This document shows, in pieces, positions 1 to 5,525 of a DNA stretch of 5,672 nt. The stretch is from an uncultured Armatimonadota bacterium. GTDB lineage: Bacteria > Armatimonadota > Armatimonadia > Armatimonadales > Armatimonadaceae. The stretch lies in assembly GCA_903881535.1 (NCBI GenBank), contig CAIRTT010000433.1, forward strand, positions 1 through 5,672. Reading direction: 5' to 3'. The translations under genes were made by a program, and so were the position numbers. Position 1 is the first letter of the stretch; every line of letters starts with the position of its first letter. The notes under the pieces were generated by a model. That model was not told the origin of the DNA. It was given only the letters and a program-made list of their open reading frames with translations, and searched no databases.

Positions 1-267
1 CGATTGTGCATACTCAGTAAACGTTTTCTTTTCCATTGCACCGGATGCAATGATTTTAGTCACGGCATCACATCCGCGAATTTCTTTTTGCATAGCTTCG
101 CATGATGCCTGACCCTTGTCATTGGCAATAGCCCATGCGTCAATGTACGCTTGGACTTCGCGGTTAACCGTTGCGGTTAACTTGCCTGACGCGGCATCAA
201 AAGATTTATAAGCGCCAATAATTTTAGCGGCATTAGAAGCAAAGGGAACGATGTGAACGGTGTTCAT
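1..267 (-). CDS. Hypothetical protein, 5' part of a leftward gene (3' end outside window)
   Basis: An open frame of 89 codons runs leftward from the ATG at 267-265 to the window edge without a stop. The product begins MNTVHIVPFASNAAK. It is a mildly charged, alanine-rich, soluble-looking sequence with two cysteines (in ASCEAM and RGCDAV) and no signal peptide or membrane segment. The start is supported by a near-consensus sigma-70 promoter on the same strand (320-348), which leaves a leader of about 46 nt. The Shine-Dalgarno is weak (GAAAG, 5 nt before the ATG). A TTG at 279-277 in the same frame is a less likely start. I do not recognise the family. The gene is divergent from the packaging operon, so it may open an early or accessory transcription arm; that is inference from orientation and promoter strength only. 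Confidence 0.75.
   Translation of the reverse strand, partial: MNTVHIVPFASNAAKIIGAYKSFDAASGKLTATVNREVQAYIDAWAIANDKGQASCEAMQKEIRGCDAVTKIIASGAMEKKTFTEYAQS
163..181. repeat. Perfect 8-bp inverted repeat with 3-nt spacer
   Basis: GTTAACCG (163-170) and CGGTTAAC (174-181) are exact reverse complements around a TTG spacer. The left arm also overlaps the 10-bp palindrome CGGTTAACCG (161-170), so CGGTTAAC occurs twice in direct orientation 13 bp apart. It lies inside the leftward coding frame, where it encodes part of LTATVNR. It could form an 8-bp hairpin with a tight loop in mRNA or be a dyad protein-binding site. By rough estimate, about one such repeat is expected by chance in a window this size, so a function is not established. 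Confidence 0.4.
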
Positions 268-286
268 AAGGACTTTCAAAGTATCG

Positions 287-310
287 GGCAATCGAAAATG
301 ATTGTTTGCC
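287..310 (-). other. Possible stem-loop in the 5' leader of the leftward transcript
   Basis: In the leftward RNA, CAATC (304-300) can pair with GATTG (293-289) across a six-base loop, and an outer GG/CC pairing is possible if four bases bulge. It would lie within a few bases of the predicted transcript start (about 313) and roughly 20 nt before the start codon. It could protect the 5' end or tune translation. The stem is short and imperfect, so this is a weak call. Confidence 0.3.
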
Positions 311-319
311 GATGAATGA

Positions 320-348
320 ATTGTATAGGAAACCTTAGCTATTGTCAA
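320..348 (-). promoter_or_regulatory. Near-consensus sigma-70 promoter for the leftward gene
   Basis: Read on the - strand, the sequence has TTGACA (348-343), exactly 17 bp of spacer, then TACAAT (325-320). The -35 hexamer is a perfect match and the -10 matches five of six. The transcript should start near 313, giving a leader of about 46 nt before the ATG at 267. An A-tract on this strand (381-375) lies about 60 bp upstream of the predicted start, slightly far for a standard UP element. This is the best promoter in the window and suggests direct use of host RNA polymerase. Confidence 0.85.
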
Positions 349-372
349 CATGTATCTTTAGCTAACCTTAGA
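331..372. promoter_or_regulatory. Operator-like repeats overlapping the leftward promoter
   Basis: TTAGCTA occurs at 335-341 and again at 358-364, the second inside the perfect palindrome TTAGCTAA (358-365). AACCTTAG occurs at 331-338 and 364-371. One TTAGCTA copy sits in the spacer between -35 and -10; the other lies about 10 bp upstream of the -35. The first TTAGCTA and the complementary TAGCTAA at 359-365 also form an inverted pair centred on the -35 (near 350, where ACATGT is itself palindromic). This arrangement is typical of repressor binding sites that cover a promoter. No repressor gene is visible in the window, so the regulator is unknown. Confidence 0.5.
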
Positions 373-512
373 TTGTTTTTTCCGGCATGGCCGCGACCCA
401 CCGCCCCCCTATGCCCACTTGTGGCCTTGTGACTCCGCCCGCTCCGCTTACGCTGAGTGATAGACCCTCGCGCACAAAAGCCCCGCGATTATTCAATATC
501 TATACCTACAGA

Positions 513-542
513 CCCCACCCCCCTTTCCCCAGAAACACCCCC
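513..542 (-). other. G-quadruplex-compatible G-tracts on the - strand
   Basis: The + strand has four C-tracts: C4 (513-516), C6 (518-523), C4 (527-530) and C5 (538-542), separated by 1, 3 and 7 bases. The - strand therefore matches the usual G-quadruplex pattern of four tracts of at least three G with loops of one to seven. Each tract is at least four long, which favours folding. The + strand could in principle form an i-motif. Another C6 run is at 404-409 and a C4 at 481-484. The segment lies about 75-100 bp upstream of the terminase small subunit gene. Confidence 0.6.
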
Positions 543-573
543 GGGTCAAAAATAAAACACACAAGGAAAATTT

Positions 574-584
574 TGCTATACAAT
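574..584 (+). promoter_or_regulatory. Candidate extended -10 promoter for the terminase operon
   Basis: TGC followed by TATACA (574-582) fits an extended -10 (TGn plus hexamer), and TACAAT (579-584) is an alternative register. Predicted start is near 590, leaving a leader of about 26 nt. The -35 region (554-561) is poor, about three of six matches in either register, so this promoter may be weak or may need a phage activator. The palindrome AAAATTTT (567-574) just upstream would ease melting. It shares the decamer CTATACAATT with the leftward promoter. Confidence 0.4.
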
Positions 585-615
585 TTCTACAACTTCACAA
601 GGCTGCTACTCCGCC

Positions 616-1185
616 ATGTACTCACTCTCGATTGACTTCGACGTTCCCCTTGCAACATACACGCCTACGTTTGTTTCTTTAGAAGAGCGCTTGGCTTCGG
701 CCATTGTGTCTCTGATTGACCTTGATGCGTTGCCAAAACCCAACGAGGTAACCGACGAAGAGCGCGAGTTGTCCCAAAACATTTTTGAAGGCAAGCAACT
801 TGCCTCGGATGTTGATCTTTCCAGCCCCGGCGTAGTAGCCCATCTGGGTGCAATGCTTACTGAATACGACAAAGTGGTTGTGCAATCGGCTGGACAACTG
901 CGAACTTACGTCACAAACAAGCTTTTGCTGGAAACCCAGCACCCCGACGCCCGAATTCGGATGAAATCTTTGGAATTACTGGGCAAAATCAGCGATGTGG
1001 GCCTGTTTACTGACAAAACTGAGGTCACAATGCGCCACAAACCGACCGAAGAACTTGAACAACTGCTGCGGGAACGCCTGACTCGGGTTATTGAGGGTGA
1101 ATCAATGGAAATCCCTGCAAGACGCGTGCGGCCCAACATTTCTCCGGGCGAACGACTGGATATTTCGGGAATAACGGATGTCTAA
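616..1185 (+). CDS. terS: Putative terminase small subunit
   Basis: This 189-residue protein probably binds phage DNA at the packaging site and recruits or regulates the large subunit. It lies directly before the large subunit gene and overlaps it by 8 nt, the usual TerS-TerL arrangement. Residues 72-141 are a largely helical segment including the stretch LLGKISDVGLFTDKTEVT (121-138), which resembles a recurring motif I recall in small terminase subunits of environmental phages. Residues 143-160 are a charged helix (TEELEQLLRERLTRVIEG), suitable for oligomerisation. The tail after 165 is basic then flexible. No ATPase motif is present, as expected. The ATG at 616 is the only sensible start in frame; its ribosome binding site is weak (AAGG at 599-602, 13 nt away). 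Small terminases diverge strongly, so the call rests on position plus the motif. Confidence 0.8.
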   Translation: MYSLSIDFDVPLATYTPTFVSLEERLASAIVSLIDLDALPKPNEVTDEERELSQNIFEGKQLASDVDLSSPGVVAHLGAMLTEYDKVVVQSAGQLRTYVTNKLLLETQHPDARIRMKSLELLGKISDVGLFTDKTEVTMRHKPTEELEQLLRERLTRVIEGESMEIPARRVRPNISPGERLDISGITDV

Positions 1186-2710
1186 TGCTGCCACTGCGTT
1201 AACTCCGGCCATTGTTGAGCGCATTGTCAAGGGAATGCCGCCTGAAGAAGCTGCGGAACTGCTGGCTATGTTCGATGTGATCGAGGAGCGCAAGCGAATT
1301 GACGTTGCAAGGACCGATTTTCTGGCGTTTATTGCCGCTATTGACAAGAATTACAAGTTTGGAACCCATTTGCGCAGGCTTGGGAACCTGTTAATGGACG
1401 TGGAAGAGAACACCAAACACCGGATTGCGGTCTCTATGGCCCCTCGTATGGGCAAATCGCAGATGATTTCGATTTATTATCCGGCTTGGTATCTTGGATT
1501 GCACCCGGATCACAAGGTCATTGTGGCCTCCCACACGTCTGATTTGGCCGTGGTTATGGCCCGTAAAGTGCGAAATTTAATCGCTTCGGCCGAGTACAAG
1601 GCTATTTTTCCCGGGACAAACATTGCGTCCGATGCCAAAGCTGCGGGTCAGTGGAACACCACCAAGGGCGGCGAGTATTTTGCGATCGGTGTGGGCGGTG
1701 CGTTGGCCGGACGGGGTGCGCACTTAATCATTGCAGATGATCCGCTGTCTGAGCAGGACATCAAGGCGGGAAACACCAACTCCCTCGACAGCGCATACGA
1801 ATGGTTCAGTGCTGGTCTGCGAACTCGTCTGATGCCGGATGGAAAAATCTGCGTGCTACATACGCGCTGGCACCAGCGGGACTTGATTGGGCGGTTGCTC
1901 AAAGATTCTGTTAGCAACGACGGCGGGGATAAGTACGAAGCGTTTGAGTTCCCTGCCATTCTGAACGAAGGCACTGAGAGCGAGAAGTCGATCTGGCCAG
2001 AGCAGTGGAGTTTGGAGTCGCTGCAGCAAACCCGGGCGTCGATGCACCACATCATGTGGCAGTGGTATGCGCAGTACCAGCAGAACCCAACTGCAGCCGA
2101 GGCTGCAATCATTAAACGGGATTGGATTAAATGGTGGAAAGGGGATCAGCCCCCGCCCGTGGAATTTATTGTGCAGGCGTTTGATACGGCGCTTACGACC
2201 AAGGAGCGGTCTGACTTTTCCGTGTGCCACACATGGGGCGTGTTTATAAATGATGATGACGGTAGCTCGAACGTGATCTTGCTGAATAAGATCAAAGGCA
2301 AGTACGAGTTTCCCGAACTCAAGACGATGGCCCACGAACAGTACAAGGAATGGGAACCCGACAGTGTGATTGTGGAAGCCAAGGCCAGCGGACAGCCGCT
2401 GATTGACGAGATGCGCAGATCAGGCATTTTTGTGCAAGACTTCAGTCCGGGCAAAGGCCAAGACAAGATTGCACGGCTCAATGCGGTGGCGGATATGTTT
2501 GCCTCTGGCCATGTATGGTTTCCCGAAACAAGCTGGGCTGCAGGCACAGTTGAGGAGATTTTGGCGTTCCCGGCTGGTGAGCACGACGACGAGGTGGACA
2601 CGATGACATTGGCCCTGATGCGAATTCGTAAGGGTGGCCTGTTGCGTCTGAGCACCGACCACGAGGATAATGAGGTCTTGATGCGATCCCGCCGGGGCGC
2701 GTACTACTAA
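1178..2710 (+). CDS. terL: Terminase large subunit (packaging ATPase and nuclease)
   Basis: This 510-residue protein is the DNA packaging motor: it cuts concatemeric DNA and uses ATP to pump it through the portal. The N-terminal ATPase domain shows a Walker A-like loop APRMGKS (88-94), Walker B LIIADD (183-188) and a coupling motif HTRWHQRD (228-235). The segment WPEQWSLESLQQTR and following AQYQQNPTAAE (273-309) is the typical linker of this family. The C-terminal RNase H-like nuclease has its acidic residues at D336 (QAFD), E400 (VIVE) and D470/D474 (HDDEVD). The order and spacing fit the Terminase_6 / gp17-like group and the length is normal for it. The start overlaps the small subunit stop by 8 nt, so translation is probably coupled. 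Walker A has methionine where PPRHGKS-type relatives have histidine; the essential GKS is intact. Confidence 0.96.
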   Translation: MSNAATALTPAIVERIVKGMPPEEAAELLAMFDVIEERKRIDVARTDFLAFIAAIDKNYKFGTHLRRLGNLLMDVEENTKHRIAVSMAPRMGKSQMISIYYPAWYLGLHPDHKVIVASHTSDLAVVMARKVRNLIASAEYKAIFPGTNIASDAKAAGQWNTTKGGEYFAIGVGGALAGRGAHLIIADDPLSEQDIKAGNTNSLDSAYEWFSAGLRTRLMPDGKICVLHTRWHQRDLIGRLLKDSVSNDGGDKYEAFEFPAILNEGTESEKSIWPEQWSLESLQQTRASMHHIMWQWYAQYQQNPTAAEAAIIKRDWIKWWKGDQPPPVEFIVQAFDTALTTKERSDFSVCHTWGVFINDDDGSSNVILLNKIKGKYEFPELKTMAHEQYKEWEPDSVIVEAKASGQPLIDEMRRSGIFVQDFSPGKGQDKIARLNAVADMFASGHVWFPETSWAAGTVEEILAFPAGEHDDEVDTMTLALMRIRKGGLLRLSTDHEDNEVLMRSRRGAYY

Positions 2711-2718
2711 GGGCATAT

Positions 2719-2991
2719 ATGACGACTCAGAAATTCATGGGGGCAAACAGCTTGGTCGACAGACTTGCAGAGCAGGTTGGCTCGCGTGAAGTGGCCATTG
2801 GCTTGCTGCGAAAACGCGGGCAGATGGAGGAGGGGTCTGAAAAGCTTACAGCCGCCGGGGAAGCCCGGAATAGTATGACTGCCGAGGAACGCGCCAAAGA
2901 TCGGGCGTCAAAAAGCTCGAACAAACCTCCCAAGGCGTATGCCTATAACCCCAAGACAAATCGCGCAACTTTGCGTACAAGGATGAAGTAA
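2719..2991 (+). CDS. Small hypothetical protein between terminase and portal
   Basis: This 90-residue basic protein starts 8 nt after the terL stop and overlaps the portal start by one base (TAATG), so it is a real member of the operon. The start has an AAGGG element (2709-2713) five bases upstream. Residues 9-34 form a likely amphipathic helix (around SLVDRLAEQVGSREVAIGLL), followed by a charged middle (MTAEERAKDRASK, 53-65) and a basic, proline- and tyrosine-containing tail ending NRATLRTRMK. There are no cysteines, membrane segments or known catalytic motifs. I recall similar small proteins in the same slot in uncultured aquatic phages, but I cannot assign a function. A role in TerL-portal docking or head assembly is conceivable from position alone. 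Confidence 0.85.
   Translation: MTTQKFMGANSLVDRLAEQVGSREVAIGLLRKRGQMEEGSEKLTAAGEARNSMTAEERAKDRASKSSNKPPKAYAYNPKTNRATLRTRMK
2979..2983 (+). promoter_or_regulatory. Ribosome binding site for the portal gene
   Basis: AAGGA lies seven bases before the portal ATG at 2991, inside the last codons of the preceding gene. It is well placed and fixes the portal start at the TAATG overlap, consistent with translational coupling. Confidence 0.75.
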
Positions 2992-5525
2992 TGGCTACAA
3001 ACATGTTTCCCTCACTGTCGCAAGCCCCGCTGGGTTTAGGCGCGTTAATGCCCGACGACACCCCCGATCTGGAGATTGAGATTGAGAACCCGGACTCGGT
3101 AACGATGGCGGATGGTTCGATGGAGATTACGCTGATCCCAGAGGATGCGGCCGAAGACGCTGGGTTTGATGCCAATTTGGCCGAGGAGATGAACGAAGGC
3201 GAACTGCAGAAAGTTGCAAGCGATTTGTTGGGCCTGATGGACGGAGACATTAACAGCCGCAAAGACTGGGTTGAGATGTATGTCAAGGGTTTAGATGTTT
3301 TGGGGATGAAATATGAAGAGCGTACCGAACCGTGGCTGGGTGCCTGCGGCGTCTACTCGACTGTCCTTACTGAAGCTGCCGTTCGCTTCCAGAGCGAAAC
3401 TATTATTGAAACTTTCCCGGCTCAAGGCCCGGTTAAAACCGAGATCATCGGTGCTATTGATAAACTTAAGGAAGAGGCGGCGGAGCGCGTCAGAGATGAC
3501 ATGAACTACCAGCTTACTGAGGTGATGCAAGAGTATCGGCCTGAGCATGAGCGGATGTTGTACAGCTTAGGGCTGGCAGGTAGTGCGTTTAAAAAAGTGT
3601 ATTTTGATCCGGGTCTGGGACGCCAAGTGGCCATGTTTGTCCCTGCTGAAGACATCATCATTCCTTACGGCGCATCGAGCGCTGAAACATCAGAGCGGTT
3701 AACGCACTTGATGCGCAAGACCAAGAATGACATTAAGAAGTTGCAAGCTGCTGGGTTTTACCGCGACATTGAGTTGGGGGAGCCTGCCCGCATTTACACC
3801 GACGTAGAGAAGAAGAAAGCCGACGACCAAGGGTATTCCCTTACGGACGACGATCGGTATCAAATTTGCGAGATTCACGTTGACTACACCCTGCCGGGTT
3901 ACGAAGATGAGGATGACATCGCACGTCCCTACGTGATTACGATTGACCGTGGCACCCAAGAAGTGCTGGCCATTCGGCGCAATTGGAACGAGGACGATGA
4001 GAAGCAGTTAAAACGCCAACACTTCGTACAGTACACATACATACCCGGCTTTGGTGCCTATGGATTGGGCCTGATTCACCTGATTGGTGGTTACGCCCGC
4101 GCAGGCACGAGCATACTGCGGCAGTTGGTGGATGCGGGTACGTTAGCCAATTTGCCCGGGGGAATGAAGACTCGGGGTCTGCGGATCAAGGGTGATGACA
4201 CGCCCATAACTCCCGGAGAGTGGCGCGACGTAGATGTGACCAGTGGAGCGTTGCGTGACAACATCATGCCGCTGCCGTACAAAGAGCCAAGCCAAGTGTT
4301 GGCCGGTTTGTTGGACAAGATCACCGATGAAGGCCGTCGTCTGGGTTCGATCGCGGACATGAACGTGAGCGACATGAGCGCCAACGCTCCGGTGGGTACG
4401 ACACTGGCTCTGCTCGAGCGTCAGTTGAAAACCATGTCGGCCGTGCAGGCCCGCATCCACTACAGCATGAAGCAGGAGTTCCGTCTCCTGCGCGACATCA
4501 TGCGTGACAACACCCCGGGCGAGTACAGCTTTGATCCGGCGTCTGGTGACCGCAAGGCCAAGCGCGAAGACTACGACATGGTGGACGTGATCCCTGTGTC
4601 CGATCCAAACAGTGCGACGATGGCTCAACGGATCATGCAGTACCAAGCTGTAATTCAACTGGCTCAAGGCGCTCCGCAGATTTACAACTTGCCACAGTTG
4701 CACCGTCAGATGATTGAGGTGCTGGGTATCAAGAACGCTGACAAGCTGGTGCCGATTGACGACGATCAGAAGCCACGCGACCCAGTGAGCGAGAACATGA
4801 GTTTCTTGACTGGCAAACCAACCAAGGCGTTTATTTACCAAGACCACGACGCGCACATTGCAGTGCATGTGTCAATGATGCAGGACCCAGTGGTCATGGG
4901 GCAGCTTGGGCAGAATCCGATGGCGCAGCAGATGCAAGCGGCCATCATGGCGCACGTTGCTGAACACGTTGCGTTCCAGTACCGCACTAAGATTCAGGAG
5001 CAATTGGGCGCGACGTTGCCCGAGCCAGATGCCCCGCTTACGCCCGAGGTGGAGGTTCAGTTGTCTAAGCTCGTGGCCCAAGCCGCGACGCAGTTGCTCA
5101 ATATGGACAAGGCCAAGGTTGCACAGCAGCAAGCCATGCAGCAGGCGCAAGACCCAATTATGCAGATGCAGCAGGCCGAGTTGCAGATTAAACAGCAGGA
5201 AGCCCAGACTAAGCAGCAGAAAGTCCAAGGCGAGTTGCAGTTGAAGCAACAAGAGCTTCAGTTAAAAGCACAAGAGATGGCCCAGCGTCAGGGTGAAGAC
5301 CCGGCGATGGTTGCCCAGCGCCACCAGCAAGAGTTGATGCAACAAGCGCAGCGTCACCAGATGGAGGTGCAGCAAGCGCAGCAGTTGCACGACCAACAAG
5401 TTGCAATGACGCAACAAGCCCACGGCCAGAAGGTTAGTCACGCTGACCAGAACCAACAGTTGCAAGCCAGAGCGAAGATGCTTCAGATGCTACAAGCTTC
5501 GCAAAACCAACCTAAAGGAGAATGA
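2991..5525 (+). CDS. Portal protein (head-to-tail connector) with glutamine-rich C-terminal helix region
   Basis: This 844-residue protein should form the dodecameric ring at one capsid vertex through which TerL packages DNA and to which the tail attaches. Residues 20-75 are a strongly acidic N-terminal arm. Residues 76-235 carry the portal-type segments RKDWVEMYVKGLDVLG (90-105), EERTEPWLGACGVYSTVLTE (109-128), the polar helix DDMNYQLTEVMQEYRPEHER (169-188) and VPAEDIIIPYGASS (217-230). The core continues with FGAYGLGLIHLIGGYARAGTS (354-374, stem/clip neighbourhood by analogy) to about residue 660. Residues 711-840 are about 36% glutamine and look like one long helix or coiled coil, comparable in position to the C-terminal helical barrel known in P22 portal. 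Adjacency to terL and length support the call. I assign it to the large P22-like portal class by size and style, not by search. Confidence 0.92.
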   Translation: MATNMFPSLSQAPLGLGALMPDDTPDLEIEIENPDSVTMADGSMEITLIPEDAAEDAGFDANLAEEMNEGELQKVASDLLGLMDGDINSRKDWVEMYVKGLDVLGMKYEERTEPWLGACGVYSTVLTEAAVRFQSETIIETFPAQGPVKTEIIGAIDKLKEEAAERVRDDMNYQLTEVMQEYRPEHERMLYSLGLAGSAFKKVYFDPGLGRQVAMFVPAEDIIIPYGASSAETSERLTHLMRKTKNDIKKLQAAGFYRDIELGEPARIYTDVEKKKADDQGYSLTDDDRYQICEIHVDYTLPGYEDEDDIARPYVITIDRGTQEVLAIRRNWNEDDEKQLKRQHFVQYTYIPGFGAYGLGLIHLIGGYARAGTSILRQLVDAGTLANLPGGMKTRGLRIKGDDTPITPGEWRDVDVTSGALRDNIMPLPYKEPSQVLAGLLDKITDEGRRLGSIADMNVSDMSANAPVGTTLALLERQLKTMSAVQARIHYSMKQEFRLLRDIMRDNTPGEYSFDPASGDRKAKREDYDMVDVIPVSDPNSATMAQRIMQYQAVIQLAQGAPQIYNLPQLHRQMIEVLGIKNADKLVPIDDDQKPRDPVSENMSFLTGKPTKAFIYQDHDAHIAVHVSMMQDPVVMGQLGQNPMAQQMQAAIMAHVAEHVAFQYRTKIQEQLGATLPEPDAPLTPEVEVQLSKLVAQAATQLLNMDKAKVAQQQAMQQAQDPIMQMQQAELQIKQQEAQTKQQKVQGELQLKQQELQLKAQEMAQRQGEDPAMVAQRHQQELMQQAQRHQMEVQQAQQLHDQQVAMTQQAHGQKVSHADQNQQLQARAKMLQMLQASQNQPKGE
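5121..5510 (+). repeat. CAG/CAA-rich tract encoding the portal glutamine-rich tail
   Basis: This segment encodes portal residues 711-840, of which I count 47 glutamines in 130. Both CAG and CAA are used, and near-repeats occur, such as CAACAAGCGCAGC (around 5340) against CAGCAAGCGCAGC (around 5371). The protein alternates Q with A, M, L and charged residues in a helical pattern (for example LKQQELQLKAQEMAQRQ). The tract is low-complexity rather than a perfect tandem array. It explains the arginine-rich and leucine-rich open frames that appear in other frames here. Confidence 0.8.
5514..5520 (+). promoter_or_regulatory. Ribosome binding site for the downstream small gene
   Basis: AAAGGAG is the strongest Shine-Dalgarno match in the window. 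Two in-frame ATGs follow, at 5522 (one base away) and 5525 (four bases away). Spacing favours 5525. It lies within the final portal codons (PKGE), so the two genes are coupled. Confidence 0.8.

Larger units (their letters stand above)
268..615. other. Divergent intergenic control region
   Basis: This 348-bp stretch separates the leftward gene from the rightward terminase genes and has no convincing coding frame. From left to right it holds a leftward leader with a small stem-loop, a near-consensus leftward promoter with overlapping repeats, a short T-tract (375-381), a C-rich strand-asymmetric segment (about 400-545) and an extended -10 element near 574-584. I see no tRNA and no intrinsic terminator with a T-tract after a stem. 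Because it lies directly upstream of the terminase small subunit, it is a reasonable candidate for a packaging recognition site (cos or pac), but no feature proves that. Confidence 0.7.

Noticed and set aside
468..488. TCGCG...CGCGA inverted repeat as a terminator
   Set aside because: The stem is only five bases with an 11-base loop and no T-tract on either strand, and no gene ends here.
387..635. Open frame of 82 codons on the + strand across the C-rich intergenic region
   Set aside because: Its composition is proline/threonine-rich as expected from C-runs, it has no ribosome binding site, and it runs 20 bases into the terminase small subunit start.
1648..2335. Overlapping antisense frames of 154 and 159 codons opposite terL
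   Set aside because: They lie wholly within the coding strand of a terminase with all motifs intact, have no promoter or ribosome binding site, and have shadow-like composition.
2846..3286. Antisense serine-rich frame of 146 codons across the small orphan and portal start
   Set aside because: It is opposite two well-supported genes, its serine-rich composition is typical of an antisense reading, and I see no expression signals.
4143..4868. Antisense open frame of 241 codons opposite the portal gene
   Set aside because: It is in exact codon register with the portal, so its stops would require TTA, CTA or TCA codons in the portal, which uses TTG, CTG and AGC instead. The His/Val/Leu-rich product is the usual antisense shadow.
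4906..5244. Arginine-rich + strand frame inside the portal gene
   Set aside because: It is an alternative frame of the CAG-rich tract with no ribosome binding site and a composition explained by the repeat.
4872..5252. Leucine-rich antisense frame (126 codons) opposite the glutamine-rich tail
   Set aside because: It is the same codon register; CAG/CAA read backwards gives CTG/TTG leucine. It is an artefact of the low-complexity tail.
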